From: Desulfitobacterium metallireducens DSM 15288
GTDB taxonomy: Bacteria; Bacillota; Desulfitobacteriia; Desulfitobacteriales; Desulfitobacteriaceae
Direction: 5' to 3'
DNA length: 64,000 nt
Assembly (NCBI RefSeq): GCF_000231405.2
Contig: NZ_CP007032.1
Span: 1,798,001-1,862,000, forward strand
The translations under genes were made by a program, and so were the position numbers. Shown in pieces: positions 7,679 to 16,368 of the stretch. The notes beneath the pieces are model-generated. The model was not told the DNA's origin. It did not search any database and was given only the letters and a program-made list of their open reading frames with translations. Numbering within the stretch: position 1 is the stretch's first letter; the number at the start of each line of letters is the position of its first letter.

Positions 7679-7867
7679 ATGATTTGTCCAAAATGCGGTC
7701 AAGATACTTATTTCATGAATTCCGATGTATGCGGTCTAGTTACACTTATGAAAACTCCCGAGAATGAAATAAGTACAAATCTAAATAGAGTTTTTCCGGT
7801 TCACGTATTCTTATGTCGCACTTGCAAGCACGTGGAACTCAAGTGGAAGGACCCAGAAGAGACGTAA
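7679..7867 (+). CDS. Small zinc-ribbon protein (62 aa)
   Basis: Two cysteine knuckles are visible, CPKCG at residues 3-7 and CRTC near residues 48-51. This is a typical four-Cys zinc ribbon separated by a hydrophobic strand (VFPVHVFLC). It has no signal peptide. The ATG follows a strong GAAGGGAGG site. It sits alone between the two att-like tRNA copies and has its own terminator. A nucleic-acid-binding or regulatory role is the usual inference for such proteins but is not shown. Confidence 0.65.
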   Translation: MICPKCGQDTYFMNSDVCGLVTLMKTPENEISTNLNRVFPVHVFLCRTCKHVELKWKDPEET

Positions 7868-7933
7868 GTTAATGCCCAATTTGGCAGGTAATTGTGCCAT
7901 CACAAGAATATTAATTTGATTCCGACTTCATTG

Positions 7934-7976
7934 GCCGAACTGAAACTTGTGTTTCAGTCGGCTATTTCTTTTTCTT
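7934..7976 (+). terminator. Terminator after the zinc-ribbon gene
   Basis: GCCGAACTGAAAC (7934-7946) pairs with GTTTCAGTCGGC (7951-7962), with one bulge, followed by a T-rich run. Confidence 0.8.
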
Positions 7977-8060
7977 TAGCAGCCGCCTTCGCTTCCAAAG
8001 TGATTACACGTTCACAATCTAACGTGCTTCATATAATTGAATCTAACGCATATGCGCAAA

Positions 8061-8095
8061 ATAAAAAGGATAGCTCATTTTCTAATGAACTATCC
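8061..8095 (-). terminator. Terminator of tRNA-Leu
   Basis: GGATAGCTCATT (8068-8079) and AATGAACTATCC (8084-8095) form a hairpin with one mismatch. On the minus strand it is followed by TTTTTATTTT. It lies just downstream of the tRNA 3' end. Confidence 0.75.
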
Positions 8096-8108
8096 TAAAA
8101 TCCAGTAT

Positions 8109-8195
8109 TGGTGCGGTCGAGAGGACTTGAACCTCCATGCCCTTGCGAGCACTAGGACCTGAACCTAGCGCGTCTGCCAGTTCCGCCACGACCGC
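8109..8195 (-). tRNA. tRNA-Leu (anticodon CAG)
   Basis: The minus strand folds as a class II tRNA of 87 nt. It has acceptor stem GCGGTCG/CGACCGC, a D arm, anticodon stem CTAGG/CCTAG enclosing the loop TTCAGGT (anticodon CAG), a long variable arm, a T arm with GGTTCAAGTCC, and encoded CCA. It is also the attachment target for the accessory region on its left. Confidence 0.95.
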
Positions 8196-8335
8196 GTAAC
8201 AAAAATTATTATATGACTCCAAATAAAATTTGTCAAGATTGTAGAAGAAATATAGATAGACCTCATTCCTTGTGTAAATACTATATACTATACCAAAATA
8301 TCATTGAAAGATTTGAGAATAGGGGCGATTACATT

Positions 8336-9973
8336 ATGACTACACCTAACCTCATCCGCCTTGAGATCGAACACATCTATGGACAAATTAGCCCATTTGA
8401 ATTAAAAGACCGTTTGATTAGCCTTGCAAAAGACCAAAGTAAAAAAAGTGCCCGTACCTTACTCGACGCCGGTAGGGGTAATCCTAATTGGACAGCTGCG
8501 ACTCCTCGTGAGGCCTTCTTCACTTTCGGCTTATTTGCAGTCGAAGAAACGCGGAGAGTATGGAATCAGCAGGACCTTGCAGGAATGCCTCAGCATGATG
8601 GAATTGCTGAACGCTTTAATAGATATGCTCAAAATCATCCCTATGCGCCAGGCATGATACTTCTTCGAACAATGATCGATTATGGAATCCGTTTCAAAGG
8701 CTTTAACCCAGATGATTGGGTTTATGAACTGACCGATGGAATCATAGGAGATAACTATCCCCTCCCCGATCGAATGCTTGTTCATATCGAGAAAATTGTC
8801 AAAGATTATCTATGCCATGAGCTTTATGGCTATAACTCCGCATCTCCAAATGGTGAGTTTGATGTGTTCGCTGTTGAAGGCGCAACTGCTGCCATGTGCT
8901 ATATTTTTGACACCTTAATCGCCAACAATATATTAGCTATCGGTGACACTATTGCAGTGATGGTCCCTGTTTTTACCCCTTATCTCGAAATCCCACTTTT
9001 ACCGCGTTATGATTTTAAGGTCATCCCTATTAACGCTTCAGAATTGACGCCTAATGGAACTCATACGTGGCAATATCCAGCCTCTGAAATTGAGAAACTG
9101 AAGAATCCAGATATTAAAGCGTTATTTATCGTAAACCCCAGTAATCCCCCTTCAGTAGCGATGAAACCTGAAACAATTGAACAAATCAAATTAATCGTAA
9201 AGGAACAGAATCCTAATCTGATGATTATTACAGATGATGTATATGGAACGTTCGTCGATCACTTCCATTCCTTGGCGTCCGACTTACCCTTTAATACTCT
9301 AGGGGTTTATTCCTTTTCAAAATATTTTGGTGTCACTGGCTGGCGTTTAGGCGTGATTACACTACATCACGAAAACATCTTTGATCGCTTGCTTAAAAAC
9401 TTACCAAAAAGGTTAATAGACAAAGCTAAAAAACGCTATGAGTCCCTCTCAACCCATCCTGGAGAAATCCGTTTCCTGGATCGAGTTGTCGCCGATAGCC
9501 GTCAAGTTGCCCTCAATCATACAGCAGGCTTATCCACTCCTCAACAAGTACAAATGGCGTTTTTCGCACTCTTTGCTCTACTCGATCAAGATAATCACTA
9601 TAAGGAATTGACAAAGGAGATTTGTCGTCATCGACAAAAACTCTTATTTGCTAGCCTCGGATTAGATCTACGAGCTGACCCTTATGATGCTTCGTATTAT
9701 ACCGAATTCGACTTATTAGAATGGGCAACCCATTATTACGGGGATCCTTTCGCCCAATATTTGCAAGAACACTATAAACCAATTGATGTTCTCATCCGCC
9801 TCGCCGAAGAATCTTCTATCGTTTTATTGAATGGAGGTGGCTTTCAAGGACCCGAGTGGTCGATTCGCATCTCCCTGGCCAACCTTGCTGACGAAGATTA
9901 CACCCAAATCGGTCAAGCCTTACATCATGTCCTCGAAGCGTATGTCGCCGATTGGAAAACAGCTACAATTTAG
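8336..9973 (+). CDS. aspD: Aspartate 4-decarboxylase (aspartate transaminase type), 545 aa
   Basis: This is a fold-type I PLP enzyme. The PLP lysine lies in SFSKYFGVTGWRLG, and NPSNPP and ITDDVYGTF are the typical cofactor-binding segments. The long N-terminal part (GRGNPNWTA, PHDGI-like segment) and total length match bacterial L-aspartate 4-decarboxylases, which form alanine and CO2 from aspartate and are about 530-545 aa. An in-frame ATG at 8213 would add 41 Cys/Arg-rich residues. I prefer the ATG at 8336, preceded by AGGGG, because it gives the family length. It stands alone beside the tRNA. A plain aspartate aminotransferase is less likely. Confidence 0.85.
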   Translation: MTTPNLIRLEIEHIYGQISPFELKDRLISLAKDQSKKSARTLLDAGRGNPNWTAATPREAFFTFGLFAVEETRRVWNQQDLAGMPQHDGIAERFNRYAQNHPYAPGMILLRTMIDYGIRFKGFNPDDWVYELTDGIIGDNYPLPDRMLVHIEKIVKDYLCHELYGYNSASPNGEFDVFAVEGATAAMCYIFDTLIANNILAIGDTIAVMVPVFTPYLEIPLLPRYDFKVIPINASELTPNGTHTWQYPASEIEKLKNPDIKALFIVNPSNPPSVAMKPETIEQIKLIVKEQNPNLMIITDDVYGTFVDHFHSLASDLPFNTLGVYSFSKYFGVTGWRLGVITLHHENIFDRLLKNLPKRLIDKAKKRYESLSTHPGEIRFLDRVVADSRQVALNHTAGLSTPQQVQMAFFALFALLDQDNHYKELTKEICRHRQKLLFASLGLDLRADPYDASYYTEFDLLEWATHYYGDPFAQYLQEHYKPIDVLIRLAEESSIVLLNGGGFQGPEWSIRISLANLADEDYTQIGQALHHVLEAYVADWKTATI

Positions 9974-10004
9974 CTCACTCTACCTCTAAAGACGTGACTT
10001 GATC

Positions 10005-10043
10005 TAAAAAAAGTGCCGTATAGTCCTTATAGATTATACGGCA
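10005..10043 (-). terminator. Terminator of the acyl-CoA operon
   Basis: TGCCGTATA (10014-10022) pairs with TATACGGCA (10035-10043). On the minus strand a run of seven T follows. It lies 55 nt beyond the thiolase stop and separates the operon from aspD. Confidence 0.8.
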
Positions 10044-10097
10044 AAACATATGGAGAGATGAGTTAGATGAACTTGAACCTAAGGGTCATGGATTAGA

Positions 10098-11336
10098 TTA
10101 TCCTTTATAATATCCATTCTCAAATAATAAGGCGATTCCTTGTCCGCCGCCAATACAAGCAGATCCAATTGCATATTTCTTAGAAGGATTGTTCTTGAAT
10201 TGATAACAAATTGATGTAATTATGCGTGCTCCTGACATTCCCAAAGGATGCCCAAGTGCTACCGCACCGCCATAAGGATTTAAGCGTTCATAAAGTTCAG
10301 TTCCTGGACCATTTCCTAATTCTATTAAGCAGCCCAATGTCTGTGCGGCGAAAGCTTCATTAATCTCAAGAATATCAATATCTGACAGTGTTAAGTTATT
10401 TTCAGCCAATACTGTATTAATTGCACTTACAGGACCCAAACCCATTAAACGAGGATCACAACCTGTAATTGAATAGCCCACTACTTTAGCCATAACTTCC
10501 AAATTGCGTTCCTTAGCCGTAGATTCTTTCGTGAAAATCTCAAATGCTCCGCCATCGTTTAATCCAGAAGCATTTCCTGCAGTAACTGTACCCCCCTTTT
10601 TAAACGCGGGTTTTAAAGTCGCTAAACCTTCTAAAGTGGTATTTAGCTTTGGATGACCATCTTTGTCAACAATAGTAACCATGCCTTTTTTACCCTTGAC
10701 TTCCACGGGTACAATTTCTTGCGCGAAAAGGCCAGCTTCCATAGCTTGTTTAGCCTTCATTTGGCTATTGTATGCAAATTTATCTTGTTCTTCACGGGTA
10801 ATGCTATATTTTTCAGCAACTAATTCTGCTGTAATACCCATATGAGTGATATCTTTATTAGGATAACCAGATGCTGAACGATGTCCTTCATCATTGGCAT
10901 CAATTAACTTGCTATCTCCCATTCTAAATCCTTCGTAGCGACTATTTGCTGGCAGATAGTATTCAGCGCGAGATAAGGATTCTGCTCCGCCTGCAGCAAT
11001 GAAGCTACGATTCATTAGTTGTAATTCCTGAACGGCACTAATGGCAGATTGGAATCCAGATCCACATATTCTGTTTACAGTAAAACCAGTTGAGACTTCT
11101 TTTAATCCGGTATTGATTCCAATGATTTTCCCTAAATTATTTGTTGTTTGTGAGCCTGTAACATGTCCAACAATAACTTCATCGATATCTTCTTTTTTAA
11201 TTCCGGCACGGTTAATTGCCTCTTCTAGAGCAATACGCCCCAATTCTTCTACCGGTACTGTTTTTAAATCACCCAAATAAGCTCCTACAGGCGTTCTTGC
11301 AGCACCAACAATAACGATTTGTTCCAATGATTTCAT
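10098..11336 (-). CDS. Acetyl-CoA C-acetyltransferase (thiolase), 412 aa
   Basis: A complete thiolase. The acylated cysteine is C91 in NRICGSGFQSA, the catalytic histidine is in ALGHPLGMSGAR (about 363), and the second cysteine is in ACIGGGQG (about 394). It would cleave acetoacetyl-CoA (or a 3-ketoacyl-CoA) with CoA, or run in reverse. It is the last gene of the CoA operon and is separated from crotonase by a perfect hairpin. I place the start at the ATG at 11336, since GAGAGGG is well spaced for it; a TTG two codons earlier is too close. Confidence 0.92.
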   Translation of the reverse strand: MKSLEQIVIVGAARTPVGAYLGDLKTVPVEELGRIALEEAINRAGIKKEDIDEVIVGHVTGSQTTNNLGKIIGINTGLKEVSTGFTVNRICGSGFQSAISAVQELQLMNRSFIAAGGAESLSRAEYYLPANSRYEGFRMGDSKLIDANDEGHRSASGYPNKDITHMGITAELVAEKYSITREEQDKFAYNSQMKAKQAMEAGLFAQEIVPVEVKGKKGMVTIVDKDGHPKLNTTLEGLATLKPAFKKGGTVTAGNASGLNDGGAFEIFTKESTAKERNLEVMAKVVGYSITGCDPRLMGLGPVSAINTVLAENNLTLSDIDILEINEAFAAQTLGCLIELGNGPGTELYERLNPYGGAVALGHPLGMSGARIITSICYQFKNNPSKKYAIGSACIGGGQGIALLFENGYYKG

Positions 11337-11388
11337 GGTCAAATCCCTCTCTTCTCTTTTCAGTTTTTCCTATATTTATTATTTATCC

Positions 11389-11424
11389 GGGTTAAAAGGC
11401 CACCCTCTTGTGGCCTTTTAACCC
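11389..11424. other. Perfect 15-bp intercistronic hairpin
   Basis: GGGTTAAAAGGCCAC (11389-11403) pairs perfectly with its complement (11410-11424) around a 6-nt loop. There is no T-run on the minus strand. It could attenuate or stabilise the mRNA between crotonase and thiolase, or be an inserted palindrome. Confidence 0.6.
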
Positions 11425-11491
11425 CCCACTGAACACGGCGTGAGGATTTCTCGCACCGGCCTCTTCGGAATTGACTCACAGAGTAAGATGT

Positions 11492-12271
11492 TTACTGGTT
11501 TTTGAACACGGCTTCTCGTTTATTAATAAAGGCATCGAGCCCTTCACGGAGATCATCCGTCGTAAAAATCTTCTCAACATACTTCATTTCCATTTCCAAG
11601 GCATCGGCTAATTCAAGCTCCAATCCTCTATTTACCAATTGCTTAGTACTACTCATGGCTACGCCCGCTCCCTTGGCAAGCTTTTTAGCTAAGGTAAGAG
11701 CTTCGTTTAAGGATTCACCCGCAGCGACAACTTGATTAACCAACCCAATACTTAAGGCTTCTTCAGCCCTAACCATTCTCCCCGTAAATAAGAGTTCTTT
11801 CGCTTTTGCCGGCCCTACCAATCGTGCTAATCTCTGTGTCCCACCGAGTCCTGGAATTAGGCCAAGATTCACTTCAGTTAATCCAAATTTAGCTTTTTCA
11901 TCTGCTATTCGAAGGTCACAGGATAAGGCCAACTCAAGTCCTCCCCCTAAGGCAAGACCATTTAAAGCACAAATGACAGGCTGGGGAGCATTTTCTAAAT
12001 AAGAAAACATTTCTTTATAGATCGTCGCATTTTCCCGTGGGCCTACTTCGAATTGATTCGGAAAATCTTTGATATCGGCACCTGCAACAAAGCACTTCGG
12101 ACCAGCCCCTGTAATCACGATAGCCCTAATCTCACTGTTTTCTTTAACTTCCTGAAGAACCTCCTTCAGTTGCCCTCTAACCTCTAACGTCAGCGCATTT
12201 ACCGGTTGATTATTAATGGTAACAACCCCTACACCCTCGGTAACAACAAGTTCAACAACTTTATTTGACAT
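11492..12271 (-). CDS. Enoyl-CoA hydratase/crotonase family protein, 259 aa
   Basis: This has the crotonase fold with both oxyanion-hole segments, CFVAGADI (about 61-68) and NGLALGGGLELALSCD (about 105-120). A Glu-rich active-site loop (LTEVNLGLIPGLGGTQR) suits hydration of 2-enoyl-CoA to (S)-3-hydroxyacyl-CoA. Length is normal. An ATG at 12271 is chosen over the GTG just before it because GGGGGG is better spaced. It lies 40 nt after the dehydrogenase gene, in order with beta-oxidation. Confidence 0.9.
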   Translation of the reverse strand: MSNKVVELVVTEGVGVVTINNQPVNALTLEVRGQLKEVLQEVKENSEIRAIVITGAGPKCFVAGADIKDFPNQFEVGPRENATIYKEMFSYLENAPQPVICALNGLALGGGLELALSCDLRIADEKAKFGLTEVNLGLIPGLGGTQRLARLVGPAKAKELLFTGRMVRAEEALSIGLVNQVVAAGESLNEALTLAKKLAKGAGVAMSSTKQLVNRGLELELADALEMEMKYVEKIFTTDDLREGLDAFINKREAVFKNQ

Positions 12272-12311
12272 CACTCTTCCCCCCCTTTAAGTTTAAATGA
12301 TAGATTCTAGC

Positions 12312-13169
12312 TTACTTATTGTAGTCATACCAGCCTGCACCGGTCTTTTTCCCCAGTCGTCCAGCGCGTACAAGATTTTTCAGAAGCTGCGGTGAATTCC
12401 ATTTCATATCGTGATATTCACTCACGAAATAATCTGCAACGTGAACGGAAATCTCTACACCCGTGAAATCCATTAGTTCAAAGGGTCCCATTGGGTAATT
12501 CAAGCCCAGTTTTACTGCCGTATCAATATCTTCGATCGAGGCAATTCCCTCTTCCGCAATGCGAATCGCTTCTAAGAATTGAGGCATCATAATCCGATTG
12601 ACGATAAACCCTGGTGTGTCCCTTTTCACTTCGACCGGTGTTTTTCCCATCGCTTTAGAAGCCTCAAAGACCTTAGCGACCGTTTCGTCACTCGTATAAT
12701 AACCACGGATCACTTCGACCAGTTTCATAACTAAAGGCGGATTGAAGAAATGCATCCCAACCACTCGATCTGGACGAGAAGTTGCTGCCGCTAAGGTGGT
12801 AATGGACATGGAAGAAGTATTCGAGGCAATGATTGTTTCAGGTCCACAAATCTTATCTAGTGTCGCGAAAGCATTTTTCTTAACATCGATATCCTCAAAA
12901 ATAGCTTCAATGACAAGAGGAAGCGAAGCAAAGTCCTCCATTTTTGTAGTGGTCGTTATGCGATTTAATGTTGCTTCTTTCTCTTCAACCGTTATTTTTT
13001 GTTTTTGAACACTTTTATCCAGGAAACCCGAAATACGAGTAATTGCTCCGTCGACAAAACGCTGCTCCACGTCACAAAGTACAACCTCTAAGCCCTTAAC
13101 CGCTGCTAAATGAGCAATTCCTCCACCCATTGAACCTGCACCTAAAACACCAATCTTCGTAATTGTCAT
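12312..13169 (-). CDS. hbd: 3-hydroxybutyryl/3-hydroxyacyl-CoA dehydrogenase, 285 aa
   Basis: The N-terminal NAD-binding Rossmann motif GAGSMGGGIA is followed by the family's SNTSSMSI and HFFNPPLVMKLVEV (catalytic His). The C-terminal dimerisation domain carries DTPGFIVNR and PMGPFELMDFTG. Length fits the single-domain clostridial Hbd type. It oxidises 3-hydroxyacyl-CoA to 3-ketoacyl-CoA. The ATG at 13169 follows GGAGGT; the GTG at 13184 would overlap that site, so it is rejected. It is the middle step of the operon's beta-oxidation set. Confidence 0.92.
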   Translation of the reverse strand: MTITKIGVLGAGSMGGGIAHLAAVKGLEVVLCDVEQRFVDGAITRISGFLDKSVQKQKITVEEKEATLNRITTTTKMEDFASLPLVIEAIFEDIDVKKNAFATLDKICGPETIIASNTSSMSITTLAAATSRPDRVVGMHFFNPPLVMKLVEVIRGYYTSDETVAKVFEASKAMGKTPVEVKRDTPGFIVNRIMMPQFLEAIRIAEEGIASIEDIDTAVKLGLNYPMGPFELMDFTGVEISVHVADYFVSEYHDMKWNSPQLLKNLVRAGRLGKKTGAGWYDYNK

Positions 13170-13208
13170 TTTTCTTACCTCCACTTTCGTTTGATTTATT
13201 TTTCAAGG

Positions 13209-14963
13209 TTATGCCGTGTACTTTCCGTTTTCTGAAATCACAGCAGCGACTTCCTGTCTTAACGCCACGGTATTCCGTAGAGTATATTGGGTCAGCTTTT
13301 TCAAATTTTCGAGTAGATTTGTTAATTCTTCACCTTCAGCGAGAGCGGTCAATGTCTCCTTAGCGGTATATTCTGAGAGACCAATGGTTGAGTTAATGTA
13401 AGCCATAGCCATACTCAATTTGAGTTTTGCTTTTGCTTCTCCCTCATTTACGACAGCCTTCTGTGCACGTAACCAGGCACTATCCATTGCATAAGCTTGC
13501 ATCGATAGGTCAGCTAGTCTCCCCACAATCTCTTGCTGTTTGGCCAAATCTTTCCCATATTTTTGCTGGCTAGCATCTAAGGTCAACAGGAAGATATCCT
13601 TCGCTGCCTGTACTAAGCCTTCTTCCCCATCTCTAGCAATACTTCCTGAAGTGATTTTTGTCTTGAGCGCATCAATCGTTTCCTGGAGGGGTAGCTCCTC
13701 CTTCGCCGCACGCTTAAGCAAAGTCGATGGAATGATCGTGCGATTAATTTCATTTGTACCTTCAAAAATGCGATAGATCCGGGAATCTCGGTAAAGTCGT
13801 TCTATGGTATATTCCGCACTAAACCCATAGCCGCCATGAATTTGTACCCCTTCATCTACACAATAATCTAACGCTTCGGTAGCAAAGATCTTATTCATAG
13901 AGCACTCGATGGCATATTCCTCAACACCCTTAGCAGCTACCTGACCCCCATCAGGACCGGAGGTATCAAGGCTATGCATCATCTCATCCAAAAGCCCTCC
14001 GGTACGGTAGACCATACTCTCCGTTACATACGTCTTAATGGCCATTTCAGCAAGTTTCTCTTGAATCATGCCGAAGCTGGCTAGGGGATTACCGAATTGC
14101 TTACGCTCATTTGCATAGGTAGCTGCCAGTTCCAAGGCAAACTTAGAGCCTCCCAAGGAATTCGCCGAAAGTTTATATCGACCCAGGTTCAAGATATTAA
14201 AGGCAACCACATGTCCTTTACCGATTTTATACAACATATTTTCAACCGGCACTTTAACATCTTCAAAAATGACTTGACGTGTGGAAGACCCTTTAATTCC
14301 CATTTTGTGTTCTTCAGGGCCAGTCGAAAGTCCCTCTGAATCCGCATCAACGATAAAGGCTGTAAACTTATCCCCATCAACTTTGGCATAAACGATGAAG
14401 ATATCTGCAAACCCTGAATTGGTGATAAATTGTTTGGTCCCATTAAGAATGTAATACTTTCCATCCGGGCTCAGATCTGCCCGAGTTTTAGCGCCTAAAG
14501 CGTCTGATCCCGCTCCGGGTTCAGTTAAAGCGTAGGCTCCGACAATTTCTCCAGAACCAATGCCCGGAAGATATTTTGCCTTCTGCTTAGGTGTACCAAA
14601 CATAACGATAGGCATACTGCCAATACCGGTCTGTCCCCCCTGAGTCATTGCAAAGGATCCTGACCACCCCATACATTCCGCAATGATTGTGGTACTGATT
14701 TTGTCCATCTCCGTGCCGCCGTACTCTTCCGGAATTTCTGAACCATTTAACCCTAATTCGCCAGCTCCTTGCAGCAATTTGCGATTCAAGCCTTCTGTTT
14801 TGAGCTCAAGATCATCCATTTGAGCCAAAACATTATCCTTTACAAAACCAGCTGCCGTCCGGAAAATCATTTTATGTTCAAGGGTAAAATCTTCAGGAGT
14901 AAATAGGGTTTGAGGGTCAGTTCGACCTAAGAGGAAACTTCCGCCTTTAGCTATGATCGTCAT
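13209..14963 (-). CDS. Acyl-CoA dehydrogenase, long form (about 584 aa)
   Basis: The flavin-enzyme core is clear: GAYALTEPGAGSDA, FITNSGFADIF, QIHGGYGFSAEYTIERLYRD, and the catalytic glutamate in IFEGTNEINR. A C-terminal extension of about 150 residues follows, as in the roughly 590-aa Firmicute acyl-CoA dehydrogenases; ordinary short-chain enzymes have about 380. It should form 2-enoyl-CoA, passing electrons to ETF, which is not encoded here. I use the ATG at 14963, with GAGAGAG about 8 nt before it. It is followed closely by hbd. Confidence 0.9.
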   Translation of the reverse strand: MTIIAKGGSFLLGRTDPQTLFTPEDFTLEHKMIFRTAAGFVKDNVLAQMDDLELKTEGLNRKLLQGAGELGLNGSEIPEEYGGTEMDKISTTIIAECMGWSGSFAMTQGGQTGIGSMPIVMFGTPKQKAKYLPGIGSGEIVGAYALTEPGAGSDALGAKTRADLSPDGKYYILNGTKQFITNSGFADIFIVYAKVDGDKFTAFIVDADSEGLSTGPEEHKMGIKGSSTRQVIFEDVKVPVENMLYKIGKGHVVAFNILNLGRYKLSANSLGGSKFALELAATYANERKQFGNPLASFGMIQEKLAEMAIKTYVTESMVYRTGGLLDEMMHSLDTSGPDGGQVAAKGVEEYAIECSMNKIFATEALDYCVDEGVQIHGGYGFSAEYTIERLYRDSRIYRIFEGTNEINRTIIPSTLLKRAAKEELPLQETIDALKTKITSGSIARDGEEGLVQAAKDIFLLTLDASQQKYGKDLAKQQEIVGRLADLSMQAYAMDSAWLRAQKAVVNEGEAKAKLKLSMAMAYINSTIGLSEYTAKETLTALAEGEELTNLLENLKKLTQYTLRNTVALRQEVAAVISENGKYTA

Positions 14964-15011
14964 TAGGTTCACTCTCTCTTTCTCTCTAGATTGAATCGGA
15001 TAACTGAGAAT

Positions 15012-16349
15012 TTAAGCTTTCACGTTGACACTTTCTATACTTTTTCCTTTAGTTTCAGTCACAAAAATTGCCATTAAAGCGGCTATTACGGCTGGAACTG
15101 CGAAGAATACAAAAATTCCGGTAAACCCTACCCCGATCTGTTGGACATAACCTGCAAGAATAGGACTAAGAAATCCTCCGACTCGACCAAAGGACTGTGC
15201 CCAAGAAACGCCCGTACTTCTAAATTCAGTCGGATAAGCTTCGGCAAGGAGGGGTTGAGTCCCACTTAACCCATAATTCATAGCAAAACCGACCAGCGCA
15301 CCGCAAACAACCACTTGCCACTGATTTGAAGCCACGCCTAAGAGAATAACTGAAACAGCTGTAGTAGCCCAACCCATAATGCTGTTTGTCTTACGCCCAA
15401 TGATATCAGCCATGTAGCCTGTAACAAATCCGCCAATCGCTCCGAAGACATTTTGCAAAACGGCAAAAGAATAGCCCTTTACTAACCCATACCCTTTTCC
15501 TACAAGCAGAGTTGGCAACCAACCGTTAATTCCGTATATTACGACAGAACCCATGAAATAGATGATCCATAGCGTCAAGCTTGTTTTACGATATCCTGGA
15601 GAAAAAAGAGCGCTAACTCCAACTTTATTCGGAGGGGATGGGATAACTAAACAACCTGGCGCATATTCGTTTGCTTTCCCTTTAGCAACCCTCTCAATCG
15701 ATTGAATAACCTTGATTGCTTCATTTTCTCGCCCTTTACCTAAGAGCCAGTGGGGAGATTCAAGAAGAGTAGCCAATAAAATGAAAGCATATAGGGCTGG
15801 GATTCCCCCTATTAAGTAGACAACTCGCCATCCATAAGCTGGAACGACATAAATGGCTGCAATCCCCGCAACGACCCAACCGATAACATAAAAGGACATA
15901 ATTGAGGAAGTAAAGAAGCCTCTATTTTTGGTAGGAACATTTTCAGCCATCAAAGTAATGGCGATGGGTATGCAAGCGCCAAAACCAATACCCCCTAAAA
16001 TCCGCAGAATAGCAAATGCTTCAAAACTATTCACAAAGTAAATTGGAAACGTGAGCAAGGAGAATACAAGAGTAAAAATGGCCAAGCTCTTTTTTCTCCC
16101 AATTCGATCAGAAATGACGCCAGCGATCATTCCACCAATCATTAAGCCCAAAAGGCTCCACGAGGCTAGACTTCCTGTTTGAACCTTCGTTAATGACCAT
16201 TCCGCTGCCATCTGCGGCATCGTATAAGAAATAATCATATAGCTGAATCCGCAAAAGATCAGGGTAAGACCGACCAACAAATAGACTTTAAACGTATACT
16301 TGGAGATACCTATCTCATCAATAATTTGAGAGATTGATGTTTTATTCAT
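15012..16349 (-). CDS. MFS transporter, probable carboxylic-acid/proton symporter (445 aa)
   Basis: Twelve hydrophobic spans are visible. The MFS loop signatures are SDRIGRKKS between spans 2 and 3 and ADIIGRKTNS in the second half. The overall pattern (GGMIAGVISDRIGRK, then RILGGIGFGACIPIAITLMAE) resembles the aromatic-acid and metabolite:H+ symporter branch. Its place between the CoA-transferase and acyl-CoA dehydrogenase genes suggests it imports the acid that the operon activates. The substrate is not predictable from sequence alone. Confidence 0.85.
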   Translation of the reverse strand: MNKTSISQIIDEIGISKYTFKVYLLVGLTLIFCGFSYMIISYTMPQMAAEWSLTKVQTGSLASWSLLGLMIGGMIAGVISDRIGRKKSLAIFTLVFSLLTFPIYFVNSFEAFAILRILGGIGFGACIPIAITLMAENVPTKNRGFFTSSIMSFYVIGWVVAGIAAIYVVPAYGWRVVYLIGGIPALYAFILLATLLESPHWLLGKGRENEAIKVIQSIERVAKGKANEYAPGCLVIPSPPNKVGVSALFSPGYRKTSLTLWIIYFMGSVVIYGINGWLPTLLVGKGYGLVKGYSFAVLQNVFGAIGGFVTGYMADIIGRKTNSIMGWATTAVSVILLGVASNQWQVVVCGALVGFAMNYGLSGTQPLLAEAYPTEFRSTGVSWAQSFGRVGGFLSPILAGYVQQIGVGFTGIFVFFAVPAVIAALMAIFVTETKGKSIESVNVKA

Positions 16350-16368
16350 TCGCTTCCCCCCTTACTCT

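Noticed and set aside
7892-8098. Plus-strand frame of 68 codons between the zinc-ribbon gene and tRNA-Leu
   Set aside because: It spans two terminator hairpins and has no ribosome-binding site.
8213-8335. Upstream extension of aspD from the ATG at 8213
   Set aside because: The extra 41 residues are Cys/Arg-rich and unlike the family; a well-placed AGGGG supports the ATG at 8336.
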